Source: Sphingopyxis sp. QXT-31
GTDB lineage: Bacteria; Pseudomonadota; Alphaproteobacteria; Sphingomonadales; Sphingomonadaceae
Direction of reading: 5' to 3'
Length of the DNA stretch: 64,000 bases
NCBI RefSeq assembly: GCF_001984035.1
Contig: NZ_CP019449.1
Span: forward strand, 3,787,501 to 3,851,500
Under the pieces are notes generated by a model. That model was not told where the DNA came from. It made no database searches and was given only the letters and a program-made list of their open reading frames with translations. This document shows, piece after piece, positions 27,851 through 37,322 of the stretch. The position numbers and the translations under genes were made by a program. Position 1 is the stretch's first letter. The number at the start of each line of letters is the position of its first letter.

Positions 27851-28858
27851 ATGACCAAGACCGTGAAACTTTTCGCCGCGCTCGGCCTCGCCACGGCGCT
27901 CGCCGGCTGCGCTGCCAAGGAGCCCGTCTTCTTCGGGCTGCCGCCGGTCCCGGTTACCGCGAGCGGCGAGACCGACCCGGTCGGCACCGGCCGCGCCGAC
28001 GCCGCCGACGATCCGGCGATCTGGGTCGATCCCGCCAATCCGAACCGTGCGCTGATCATCGCGACCGACAAGAAGGCGGGCATCCACGTCTATGACCTCG
28101 CCGGCAAGGACATCGCCTTCATCAAGGGCGGGCTCGTCAACAATGTCGACGTCGTCGGCAATATTGTCGCGGCGAGCGACCGCAACGATGGCGTCAACGC
28201 GCATATCGCGCTCTTCCGCCTCGACCCCGACAAGCCGTCGCTGACCCCGATCGGCCGCGCCGCGGCGGGGACGGGCGAGGCCTATGGCTTCTGCCTCAAG
28301 AAGACCGCGCCGGGCGAGCCGCTGGTCGCGGCGCTGATCATCAAGGACGGCACGGTGCGCGTCGGCCCGCTGACGATCGACGGCGCCGCGCCGACCTTCA
28401 CCACCGACTGGGAAGCCAAGGTGCCGACGCAGGCCGAAGGCTGCGTCTTCGACGGCGACACGCTGTACGTCGGCGAGGAAGACGCCGGCATCTGGAAACT
28501 GCGCCGCGACTATGCCGGACTGGTGGCCAAGGTCGACAACCAGCGCCTCGTCGCCGACGTCGAGGGCCTCGCGACGATCGACCACAAGGGCCAGCGCTAC
28601 CTGCTCGCCTCGAGCCAGGGCGACAATGCCTATGCGGTCTTCAAGCTGCCCTCGATGGACTATGTCGGCCGCTTCGCGGTGACTGCTGGCGCCTTCGGCG
28701 CGACGAGCGAGACCGACGGGATCGAGGCGGTCGCGGGCAATTTCGGTCCGGTCTATCCGGACGGTATCTTCCTCGCGCAGGACGGCGACAACGCGCCCAA
28801 GGCGCAGAATTTCAAGCTGGTCCGCTGGGACCAGATCGCGGCGGCGCTGGGGCTGTAG
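27851..28858 (+). CDS. Beta-propeller phytase, predicted lipoprotein
   Basis: A 335-residue 3-phytase of the beta-propeller (alkaline, Ca-dependent) class, which removes phosphates from myo-inositol hexakisphosphate. A lipobox LAGC puts the acylated Cys at residue 20. Blade motifs follow: ADDPAIWVDPANP, IIATDKKAGIHVYDL, NNVDVV and RNDGVNAHIALFRLD, carrying the Asp/Asn/Lys/Arg ligands for Ca and phosphate. The mature part is near full length for the single-propeller class. The ATG at 27851 is 1 base after the phosphatase stop; an upstream in-frame start would overlap that gene and spoil the lipobox. Family knowledge: such enzymes are frequently encoded near TBDR genes, as here. Confidence 0.93.
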   Translation: MTKTVKLFAALGLATALAGCAAKEPVFFGLPPVPVTASGETDPVGTGRADAADDPAIWVDPANPNRALIIATDKKAGIHVYDLAGKDIAFIKGGLVNNVDVVGNIVAASDRNDGVNAHIALFRLDPDKPSLTPIGRAAAGTGEAYGFCLKKTAPGEPLVAALIIKDGTVRVGPLTIDGAAPTFTTDWEAKVPTQAEGCVFDGDTLYVGEEDAGIWKLRRDYAGLVAKVDNQRLVADVEGLATIDHKGQRYLLASSQGDNAYAVFKLPSMDYVGRFAVTAGAFGATSETDGIEAVAGNFGPVYPDGIFLAQDGDNAPKAQNFKLVRWDQIAAALGL

Positions 28859-28861
28859 CCT

Positions 28862-29005
28862 GCTCCCTCCCCCTTGATGGGGGAGGCAGCGAGACTTGGA
28901 AGCTTGCTTCCTAGTCGCAGCGGTGGGGGTGCGGTGTCGGTCTGAAACGAGGGGTGCAACGATGCGCCATCACCCCCTTCCAACTTCGCCCATCAAGGGG
29001 GAAGG
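28862..29005. repeat. Palindromic repeat, family D, copy 2
   Basis: CTCCCCC-TTGAT-GGGGGAG near 28865-28883, an inner hairpin GACT-T-GGAAGC-TT-GCTTCC-T-AGTC at 28893-28916, the conserved GCAGCGGTGGGGGTGCG, and CCATCAAGGGGG near its end. Compared with copy 1 the inner six-base stem has changed at four pairs with pairing kept. It follows the phytase stop and may end that transcript. Confidence 0.82.
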
Positions 29006-29113
29006 CGAGCACGGCCGTGACCTTGGTTTGGCCGAGCGATGACTTGCCCTGACGTCCCTTGGCGCCTAGGGGGGGCCGCGTCTTTCCCATCCCTGCAAAG
29101 GCCGCCCCGTCCC

Positions 29114-30706
<1,593 letters not shown>

Positions 30707-30718
30707 GCGCACCCAGCT

Positions 30719-30796
30719 CCGTTCGTGTCGAGCGAAGTCGAGACACGCTTGGAACGCGCATGCTTCGTGTGTCTCGACTTCGCTCGACACGAACGG
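30719..30796. repeat. Palindromic repeat, family A, copy 2
   Basis: Left arm 30719-30747 is identical to copy 1. The right arm 30769-30796 is its complement (28 bases), with a 21-base unrelated spacer. It lies 12 bases after the purH stop and 44 bases before the YqaA-like gene. Confidence 0.88.
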
Positions 30797-30840
30797 CATA
30801 GGGAGGCCGTGGTCATCCTGACCCGGTAACAAGGACCAGC

Positions 30841-31521
30841 ATGACCGCCACCCCGCGCAACAAGTCCATGATCCAGAACCTCTACTACTGGACCATGGAA
30901 AAATCGGCGCACCCGCACGCCGAATTCTGGCTGGCGCTTGTGTCCTTCGTCGAGGCGAGCTTCTTCCCGATTCCGCCGCATCCGATGCTCGGGCTGATGT
31001 GCCTCGCCAACCCGAAAAAGGCGGTGCGCTACGCGGTCATCTGCACGCTCGCGTCGGTCGCGGGCGGCATCTTCGGCTACGGGATCGGTTTCTTCCTCTA
31101 CGAGAGCGTCGGGCTGTGGCTGCTCGGGGTGCTCGGGCTCACCGACGCCTTCCCGCCCGCCGCCTGTTACCTCCGCGAGTTCGGCGCGGAGATCATCCTG
31201 ATCAAAGGCGCGACGCCGATCCCGTTCAAGCTGCTGACGATCACCGCCGGCTTCATCCACATGAACTTCTTCACTTTCCTGTGGGCGAGCCTCGCAAGCC
31301 GGGCCTTTTCCTTCCTGCTCGTCGGAATCCTGTTCCGGCTGTTCGGTGCGCCGATCAAGGCGTTCATCGACAAATATCTGGTGTGGGTGACCGGCGCGTT
31401 CCTGGTCGCGGTGGTCGCGGGCTTCCTTGTAGTCGGCGCGTTGTCGGGCAACGGCGAGAGCAGGGAAGCTGACAAGTGCAGCGGCGCGACGCTCGAGAGC
31501 ATCGGGCTCGATCGGACGTAG
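30841..31521 (+). CDS. YqaA/DedA (VTT-domain) family membrane protein
   Basis: A 226-residue polytopic inner-membrane protein of the SNARE-associated/VTT (DedA) superfamily, YqaA-like branch. The early EASFFPIPPHPMLGLM motif (acidic residue followed by PIPP) and the later KGATPIPFKLLTITAGFIHM segment match the two half-helix re-entrant regions of DedA proteins. It has about five hydrophobic segments and a polar, Ser/Gly-rich C-terminal tail (GESREADKCSG). Members are linked to lipid scrambling or undecaprenyl-phosphate handling, and proton-motive-force homeostasis. It stands alone between two family A repeats. Function beyond the family is not visible. Confidence 0.86.
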   Translation: MTATPRNKSMIQNLYYWTMEKSAHPHAEFWLALVSFVEASFFPIPPHPMLGLMCLANPKKAVRYAVICTLASVAGGIFGYGIGFFLYESVGLWLLGVLGLTDAFPPAACYLREFGAEIILIKGATPIPFKLLTITAGFIHMNFFTFLWASLASRAFSFLLVGILFRLFGAPIKAFIDKYLVWVTGAFLVAVVAGFLVVGALSGNGESREADKCSGATLESIGLDRT

Positions 31522-31537
31522 GCCCGCTCCCCCCAAC

Positions 31538-31617
31538 CCGTTCGTGTCGAGCGAAGTCGAGACACGCCGACTGCATACGCCAAGCCAACGTATCTCGACT
31601 TCGCTAGATACGAACGG
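31538..31617. repeat. Palindromic repeat, family A, copy 3 (diverged arm)
   Basis: The left arm 31538-31566 is identical to copies 1 and 2. The right arm 31589-31617 has CGTATC...GATACG in place of CGTGTC...GACACG, so its own hairpin ends still pair after both sides changed, whereas pairing with the left arm is weakened. One further unpaired change (CTCG to CTAG) is seen. It is 16 bases past the YqaA stop and 19 bases before a convergent VOC gene stop. Confidence 0.85.
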
Positions 31618-31636
31618 GGGTTATGGGCTGGCGAGC

Positions 31637-32182
31637 CTATTCGTTCGCCATCGTGTGCAGCCAGTCCGCATGCCGCGGCGCCTTCTTCGTCTGGCTCCAC
31701 TCCTCGAGCATCAGCGGCGCGACGCGTTTCAGCTCGGCATATTGCTCGTCGGTGCCGATGTCGCACGCCAGCTCGACGCGATGACCATTGGGATCGAAGA
31801 AGTAGATCGACTTGAAGATGCCGTGATGCGTCGGGCCGAGCACATCGACGCCCTCGCCTTCCAGATGCGCTTTCGCCGCGACCAGCTCGTCATAGCTGCC
31901 GACCTTGAACGCCAGATGCTGCACCCATTTCGGCGTATTCTCGTCGCGGCCCATGTCGGGCTGGTTGGGCAGCTCGAAGAAGGCGAGGATGTTGCCGTTC
32001 CCCGCGTCGAGGAAGACATGCATATAGGGGTCATATTCGCCGGTCGATGGCACATGATCCTCGGCAAAGGCGGTGATGTAGGTCATGCCGAGCATGCGCT
32101 CGTACCAGTCGACCGTCTCTTTCGCGTCCTTGCAGCGATAAGCGGCGTGGTGGACGCCGCCCAATTTGATCGGGCTGGTCAT
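31637..32182 (-). CDS. VOC family protein downstream of HPPD
   Basis: A 181-residue single-module VOC protein. The N-terminal [21 protein letters not shown] and the C-terminal [17 protein letters not shown] supply the His and Glu expected of a metal-dependent member; VQHLAFKV supplies another His. It overlaps the dioxygenase gene by 4 bases (ATGA), so both are made together. That suggests a step in aromatic (tyrosine/homogentisate) breakdown, such as an extradiol cleavage or lactoyl-type isomerisation. No specific reaction can be read from the sequence. Confidence 0.85.
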   Translation of the reverse strand: MTSPIKLGGVHHAAYRCKDAKETVDWYERMLGMTYITAFAEDHVPSTGEYDPYMHVFLDAGNGNILAFFELPNQPDMGRDENTPKWVQHLAFKVGSYDELVAAKAHLEGEGVDVLGPTHHGIFKSIYFFDPNGHRVELACDIGTDEQYAELKRVAPLMLEEWSQTKKAPRHADWLHTMANE

Positions 32183-33267
32183 TCGGCCGGTTCCTCGACA
32201 TTGAGCGCGCCGCGGCGGATCTGGTCCATTTCCATCGATTTGAACAGCGCCGTGAAATTGCCTTCGCCGAAGCCCTCGTCCTTCTTGCGCTGGATGAATT
32301 CGAAGAAGACCGGGCCGATCACCGTCTGGCCGAAAATCTGGAGCAGCAGGCGCGGGTCGCCTTCGGTGGTCGAGCCGTCGAGCAGGATGCCGCGCGACTG
32401 GAGGCCCTCGACCGATTCGCCATGCCCCGGCAGCCGATCTTCGAGCATCTCGTAATAGGTCGCGGGCGGTGCGGGCGCGAAGGGGTTGCCGAGCGCCTTG
32501 AGCTTGTCCCAAGCGGCGTAGAGATCGTCGCAGCTGAAGGCGATATGCTGGATGCCCTCGCCATTATAGGCGCGCAGATATTCCTCGATCTGGCCCTTGC
32601 CGCCCGCGCCTTCCTCGTTGAGCGGGATGCGGATCTTGCCGTCGGGGGCGGTCATCGCCTTCGAGGTCAGGCCGGTATATTCGCCCTTGATGTCGAAATA
32701 GCGGATCTCGCGGAAGCCCGCGATGCGCTCATAGAACGCCGCCCAATGTGCCATGCGGCCGCCGTAAACATTGTGGGTGAGGTGATCGATGAGTTGCATC
32801 CCCGCGCCCACCGGGTGGCGATCGACGCCTTCCTCGTAAATGAAGTCTATGTCGTAGATCGACAGGTCGTCGCCATAACGGTCGATCAGATAGATGATCG
32901 AGCCGCCGATGCCGCGGATCGCGGGCAGGCGGAGTTCCATCGGCCCCGGGGTGACCTCGACCGGCTCGGCGCCCCGTTCGATGGCTTCGCTATAGGCCTT
33001 GGCCGCATCGCGCACGCGCCAGCCCATGCCGCAGGCCGAGGGGCCGTGCTCGGCGGCGAAATAGGCCGCGGGCGATTTGGGCTCGTAATTGGCGATCAGG
33101 TTGATTCCGCCCTGGCGCCACAATTGCACGTCCTTCGACCGGTGGCGCGCGATGCGGGTGAAGCCCATGCGTTCGAACACCGGTTCGAGCATGCCCTTTT
33201 CGGGCGCCGAAAATTCGACGAATTCGAACCCGTCGAGGCCCAGCGGATTGTCGAACAGGTCGGCCAT
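32179..33267 (-). CDS. hppD: 4-hydroxyphenylpyruvate dioxygenase
   Basis: A 362-residue Fe(II) enzyme converting 4-hydroxyphenylpyruvate to homogentisate in tyrosine catabolism. It has two VOC halves. Iron ligands are His in LIDHLTHNV, His in GIQHIAFSC and Glu in VFFEFIQRK; the C-terminal gating helix region [13 protein letters not shown] is present. Several in-frame starts exist. ATG at 33267 is chosen because GGGAAG lies 6 bases before it, while an ATG at 33273 would touch that Shine-Dalgarno. It is followed with a 4-base overlap by a VOC protein. A 14-base palindrome 17 bases before the start may be an operator. Confidence 0.95.
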   Translation of the reverse strand: MADLFDNPLGLDGFEFVEFSAPEKGMLEPVFERMGFTRIARHRSKDVQLWRQGGINLIANYEPKSPAAYFAAEHGPSACGMGWRVRDAAKAYSEAIERGAEPVEVTPGPMELRLPAIRGIGGSIIYLIDRYGDDLSIYDIDFIYEEGVDRHPVGAGMQLIDHLTHNVYGGRMAHWAAFYERIAGFREIRYFDIKGEYTGLTSKAMTAPDGKIRIPLNEEGAGGKGQIEEYLRAYNGEGIQHIAFSCDDLYAAWDKLKALGNPFAPAPPATYYEMLEDRLPGHGESVEGLQSRGILLDGSTTEGDPRLLLQIFGQTVIGPVFFEFIQRKKDEGFGEGNFTALFKSMEMDQIRRGALNVEEPAE

Positions 33268-33284
33268 GATCATCTTCCCAATTG

Positions 33285-33298
33285 GTTTCAATTGAAAC
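33285..33298. promoter_or_regulatory. 14-bp palindrome upstream of hppD
   Basis: GTTTCAATTGAAAC is a perfect inverted repeat lying between the hppD start and the upstream region. Its size and AATT centre resemble MarR-type operators. No regulator gene for it lies next door; the plus-strand neighbour encodes a membrane protein. Confidence 0.55.
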
Positions 33299-33455
33299 TA
33301 TTATCGCGGGTGCGCGCCGCGCTGTCAAGCCGGACTCGGCGGCGGAGCGCAAGGGTATCACGGCTTCGCCCTGTGGTTCAAATCACTGGAGGCAGGATGC
33401 CGCGGCGCTATGATGGGATGATCGAAGGCATAGGGGGAAAAAGGGGGACAGGGGC

Positions 33456-34334
33456 ATGCCGCAAACATCATCGCTGCGTTTCTGGCTCGCGCTCGGCTGG
33501 ATGGCGCTCGTCGCGGGCTGGGCGTGGTGGGAATATAGCCATTACAGCGGCCTCTACCGCTGGCTCGCCGAATGGCAGATCGCACAGTGGGGCAGCTATG
33601 AGCAGGTCTGGACCGCGCTCGTGCCCGCCTTCGTCCTCGCGATTCCGTCGCTGCGCGTACTGCGCGAGCGCGAGCTCCTCAACCAGGCGTCGCTGATCGC
33701 CGGCGACGATCCGGTGCCGATCCTGAGCCGCGTGCGCACTGGCATGCTGGTCTGCGGCGTCATCCTGACGCTCGTCGCGGGCGGAGCCTATCTCTGGTCG
33801 CAGGCCTTGCCCGATCCGTCCGACCCGCCGGTGACGGTAGATATCGCCATGCTCGGCACCGCCGCGCCGCCGACGGGTTCGGCGATCTTCGCCGGCGCCG
33901 TGCCCGACACCGACCGCGCGCTGCAGATGGACGAGGCCTTTCGCTCGCGCTCGGCCGATATCGACCATCAAACTATCTATGTCCCGGTCGTCGCGAAGGG
34001 TGCGGCGAAGGACGCAGCCGTGCGCTTCCTCATCGATCGCGCGAGTTATGCCTTCATCGACAGCGGCGAGGCGCCGCGCACCAACATCTTCCTCGCCGAC
34101 CATATGCAGGGCGTGCTGGTCGAGAACGGCCTGCCCGCCGAGGTCGTCGCGGCATTCGAAAAACAGGGGGTCAAAATCGCGTCGCCGCATTATCTGATGA
34201 CGACCAATTCGGTCGGCGGACGGCAGGCCTATTATGTCGTCGCGGCGCTCGGCGGCTTTATCGCGGCGATCCTGTTCCTGATGGCGGCGATCCAGAGCGT
34301 GTCGATCGCCCGCGCGCGGCGGCGGGCCGCCTAG
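33456..34334 (+). CDS. Membrane protein of unknown function
   Basis: A 292-residue protein I do not recognise. Hydrophobic segments are at about 8-25, 50-66, 92-113 and 257-281. The two outer pairs enclose a soluble region of about 140 residues (115-255) with mixed alpha/beta character (VPVVAKGAAKDAAVRFLIDR, EAPRTNIFLADHMQGVLV), probably periplasmic if the first helix is in-out. A short basic tail (RARRRAA) is cytoplasmic. No signal-peptidase site, metal site or catalytic motif is visible. Its stop codon shares the palindrome CTAG with the convergent ABC-F gene. The promoter would lie in the 188-base gap shared with hppD, so expression may be linked to tyrosine catabolism (weak inference). 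Confidence 0.7.
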   Translation: MPQTSSLRFWLALGWMALVAGWAWWEYSHYSGLYRWLAEWQIAQWGSYEQVWTALVPAFVLAIPSLRVLRERELLNQASLIAGDDPVPILSRVRTGMLVCGVILTLVAGGAYLWSQALPDPSDPPVTVDIAMLGTAAPPTGSAIFAGAVPDTDRALQMDEAFRSRSADIDHQTIYVPVVAKGAAKDAAVRFLIDRASYAFIDSGEAPRTNIFLADHMQGVLVENGLPAEVVAAFEKQGVKIASPHYLMTTNSVGGRQAYYVVAALGGFIAAILFLMAAIQSVSIARARRRAA

Positions 34335-36211
34335 GCGGTTTCGCGCTCCAGCGCTTCGAGCGCCTCGCCCGCCTCGATCCAGCGCGCCTCGGCGGTCTCC
34401 TGCGCCGCGACGATCTTGCCGCGCCGCTGCGACAATTCGCTCATCGTCAGGCCCTTATATTCGTTCGCCGCCCCCGCAGGGTCGAACATGGCGCGATCGA
34501 TCGCGGTCAGCACGACCTGATATTTTGCGAGATCGGCCTCGGCATCCGAAACCGCCTTCTTCGCCTTCGCCACGGCATCGCGCGCCGCGGCGGCGGCCTT
34601 GCGATCGCCCTTGCGGTCGGCCTTCGACGGCGCGCGTTCTTTCTCGGACGATTTGCCGAGGATGAAGGCGACATAATCGTCCATGCTGCCGTCGAAATCG
34701 CGCGCGGTGCCATTGTCGACCAGCACCAGCCGGTCGGCGGTGAGTTCAAGCATGTGGCGGTCGTGGCTGACCAGGATCACCGCGCCGTCGAAGCCGTTCA
34801 GCGCCTGCACCAGCGCTTCGCGCGCATCGACGTCGAGGTGGTTGGTCGGTTCGTCGAGGATCAGCAGATGCGGCGCCTCTCGCGTGATCAGCGCCAGCGC
34901 GAGCCGTGCGCGCTCGCCGCCCGACAGCTTCGCCACCTGCGTCGTCGCCTTATTGCCCGAAAAGCCGAAGCGCCCGAGTTGCGCGCGCACCGCGGCCGGT
35001 GTCTTGCCCGCCATGATCCGCGTCATATGCTCGAGCGGGGTGTCCTTTCCGTCGAGTTCCTCGACCTGATATTGGGTGAAATAGCCGACGCGCATCTTGC
35101 CCGTCGCCGCCATCGCGCCGTCCATCGGGGTCAGCTGTGCTGCGAGCAGCCGCGCGAGCGTCGTCTTGCCATTGCCGTTGCGCCCCAGCAGCGCGATGCG
35201 GTCGTCGGGGTCGATGCGCAGGTTGAGCCGCGACAGGATCGGCTGGCCCGGCGTGTAGCCGACACTCGCCAGGTCGAGCGTGATCAGCGGCGGGCGCAAT
35301 TCGTCGGGGCTCGGGAAATCGAACGCCAGGCTCGGATCCTCCGCGAGCGCGGCGATCGGCTGCATCTTGGCGAGCTGCTTGGCGCGCGACTGTGCCTGTT
35401 TCGCGGTCGAGGCGCGCGCGCTGTTGCGCGCGACATAATCCTGCAGCTTGGCGCGCTGGGCATCCTGCGCGGCCTTGGCGGCAGCGAGCTGCGCCGCGCG
35501 TTCGGCGCGCTGGCGCTCGAAATCGTCGTAGCCGCCCGGATAGAGCGTCACCTTGCCGCCCTCGAGGTGCAGGATATGGTCGACGACATTGTTGAGCAGG
35601 TCGCGCTCGTGGCTGATCACGACGAGCTGGCCCGGATAGGATTTGAGGAAGCTTTCGAGCCACATCGTCGCTTCGAGGTCGAGGTGGTTCGAGGGCTCGT
35701 CGAGCAGCAGCAGGTCGGGGTTCGAGAACAAAAGCGACGCGAGCGCGACGCGCATCTTCCACCCGCCCGAGAAGCTGTCGAGCGGCTGGCCCTGCATATC
35801 CTCGTCGAAGCCGAGCCCGATCAGGATACGCGCGGCGCGCGCGGGGGCGGTATAGGCGTCGATCGCGATCAGCCGCTCGTGGATATCGCCCAGCCGGTCG
35901 GGGTCGGTCACCGTCTCCGACTGGTGCAGCAGCTCGGCGCGCTCGGTGTCGGCGGCGAGCACGGTCTCGAACGGCGTCGCGGTGCCGCTCGGCGCGTCCT
36001 GCGCGATATAGCCGATGCGCGTCTTGCGCGGCATTTCGATGCCGCCCTCGTCGGCCTCGAGGCTGCCGATCATCACCTTCATCAGCGTCGACTTGCCCGC
36101 ACCATTGCGCCCGATCAGCCCCGTCCGGCTCTTGCCGGGCAGGCTCGCGGTCGCGCGGTCGAGGATGGTGCGCCCGCCGAGGCGCACGGTAAGGCCATTG
36201 ATCGTCAGCAT
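34331..36211 (-). CDS. ABC-F family ATPase
   Basis: A 626-residue soluble protein with two ABC cassettes and no membrane domain. Cassette 1 has Walker A GRNGAGKST and signature FSGGWKMR; cassette 2 has Walker A GRNGNGKTT and signature LSGGERAR, with LLLLDEPSNHLD and LLILDEPTNHLD Walker B boxes. The interdomain P-site linker is around 235-310 (AAQLAAAKAAQDAQRAK). A charged C-terminal extension (about 520-626) is a predicted coiled coil similar to Uup/YheS-type proteins. Members act on the ribosome as translation factors or give drug protection. I chose 36211 as start because it begins MLTINGLTVRLGGRTI, the usual N terminus. Substrate group within ABC-F is uncertain. Confidence 0.9.
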   Translation of the reverse strand: MLTINGLTVRLGGRTILDRATASLPGKSRTGLIGRNGAGKSTLMKVMIGSLEADEGGIEMPRKTRIGYIAQDAPSGTATPFETVLAADTERAELLHQSETVTDPDRLGDIHERLIAIDAYTAPARAARILIGLGFDEDMQGQPLDSFSGGWKMRVALASLLFSNPDLLLLDEPSNHLDLEATMWLESFLKSYPGQLVVISHERDLLNNVVDHILHLEGGKVTLYPGGYDDFERQRAERAAQLAAAKAAQDAQRAKLQDYVARNSARASTAKQAQSRAKQLAKMQPIAALAEDPSLAFDFPSPDELRPPLITLDLASVGYTPGQPILSRLNLRIDPDDRIALLGRNGNGKTTLARLLAAQLTPMDGAMAATGKMRVGYFTQYQVEELDGKDTPLEHMTRIMAGKTPAAVRAQLGRFGFSGNKATTQVAKLSGGERARLALALITREAPHLLILDEPTNHLDVDAREALVQALNGFDGAVILVSHDRHMLELTADRLVLVDNGTARDFDGSMDDYVAFILGKSSEKERAPSKADRKGDRKAAAAARDAVAKAKKAVSDAEADLAKYQVVLTAIDRAMFDPAGAANEYKGLTMSELSQRRGKIVAAQETAEARWIEAGEALEALERETA

Positions 36212-36269
36212 GGCGCGGGCCCCTAGCATGGCGGACGGCGAAGCCCAAGGGGGTTGGAGGCTGCTCCTT

Positions 36270-36414
36270 AAGATCCTCCCCATCGCGAAGCGTTGGGGAG
36301 GGGGACCGCCGCCGCAGGCTGTGGTGGAGGGGTTTAGACGGTAGTGATATTACCCCTCCGTCAGCGGCTAAAGCCGCTGCCACCTCCCCATGGCTGCGCC
36401 AAGGGGAGGATCTT
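36270..36414. repeat. Palindromic repeat, family C, copy 1
   Basis: Ends AAGATCCTCCCC and GGGGAGGATCTT are complementary. Inside are hairpins CGC-GAA-GCG, AGCGGC-TAAA-GCCGCT and GGC-TGC-GCC, each framed by CCTCCCC or GGGGAGG. It is nearly identical to copy 5 over its first 100 bases but the hairpin tips differ. It fills most of the 217-base gap between the ABC-F start and the TauE/SafE stop, both on the minus strand. Confidence 0.85.
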
Positions 36415-36428
36415 TGCGGCTGCCCCGC

Positions 36429-37196
36429 TCAGCTCAGCGCCTTATACAACCCGAAGGTGCTCGTCGCGATCAGCACGACGCCGACCATCACCAGCATCAC
36501 CTTGGGCGAGAAGCGCTTGGCCATCATCGCGCCCAGCGGCGCCGCGGCGACGCCGCCGATGATCAGGCCCAGCGTCGGGCCGAGGATTTCCTCGAAGCCG
36601 AGGTTGGCGATGAAGGCGATCGACACCGACACCGCGAGGAAGAATTCGACGCTGTTCACCGTGCCGACGACCTTGCGCGGCTCGCCGCCCTGGACGAGCA
36701 GGTTCGAGGTCACGACCGGGCCCCAGCCGCCGCCGCCCGCGGCGTCGAGGAAGCCGCCGACCACCGCGAGCGGCGCGACGACCTTGGGCTTCTCGAACTT
36801 GGGCGGATAGAGCAGGCCGCGGATCAGCAGCCACACGCCGATCAGCACCAGATAGCCGAGCACGAAGGGCTTCACGACATCGGCGTGCAGCGACGTCAGC
36901 ACATAGGCACCGAGCACCCCGCCGATCACCCCGGGGATCAGCAGGCGCCAGAACAGGGGCCAGTCGATGTTGCGGTGGAAGAGGTGGCTGAGGCCCGAGG
37001 CGCCCGTGGTGAACATCTCGACGACGTGGATGCGCGCCGATGCGGTCGCGGGCGGCACGCCGAGCACCGCGACGAGCAGTGTGTTGCAGATCACGCCGAA
37101 CGCCATGCCGAGCGCGCCGTCGACCAGCTGCGCGGCGAAGCCGATCAGGATGAACGGCAGCAACGCTGCGAAGTCGATGGACGCCAGATCGATCAT
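36429..37196 (-). CDS. TauE/SafE-type sulfite/anion exporter family permease
   Basis: A 255-residue inner-membrane protein with about eight hydrophobic segments and the internal repeat of the TauE/SafE (DUF81) family. The N-terminal FIGFAAQLVDGALGMAFGVI and the central VGGFLDAAGGGGWGPVVTSNLLVQG are the conserved G-rich re-entrant motifs. Members export organosulfur or sulfur oxyanions, or remain unassigned. It lies between a family C repeat and a gene for a LysR regulator on the same strand (126-base gap). The regulator could control it, but no operator was identified. Confidence 0.87.
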   Translation of the reverse strand: MIDLASIDFAALLPFILIGFAAQLVDGALGMAFGVICNTLLVAVLGVPPATASARIHVVEMFTTGASGLSHLFHRNIDWPLFWRLLIPGVIGGVLGAYVLTSLHADVVKPFVLGYLVLIGVWLLIRGLLYPPKFEKPKVVAPLAVVGGFLDAAGGGGWGPVVTSNLLVQGGEPRKVVGTVNSVEFFLAVSVSIAFIANLGFEEILGPTLGLIIGGVAAAPLGAMMAKRFSPKVMLVMVGVVLIATSTFGLYKALS

Positions 37197-37322
37197 AAAT
37201 GTATCCCAACCCCTTTAGTTGACAACCCGCTGCCGCGTTTCGCGGCGAATCGCGAGTCCAATTTTTCTGCGCGCGATGAAGGGATTTGTTTGCGCGCCAG
37301 GGCGAGGGGTGTGTGCACGCGG

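Noticed and set aside
36270..36414. Insertion sequence or CRISPR at the family C repeats
   Set aside because: No transposase frame, no target duplication, and no regular short repeat-spacer array; the elements are about 140-base palindromes.
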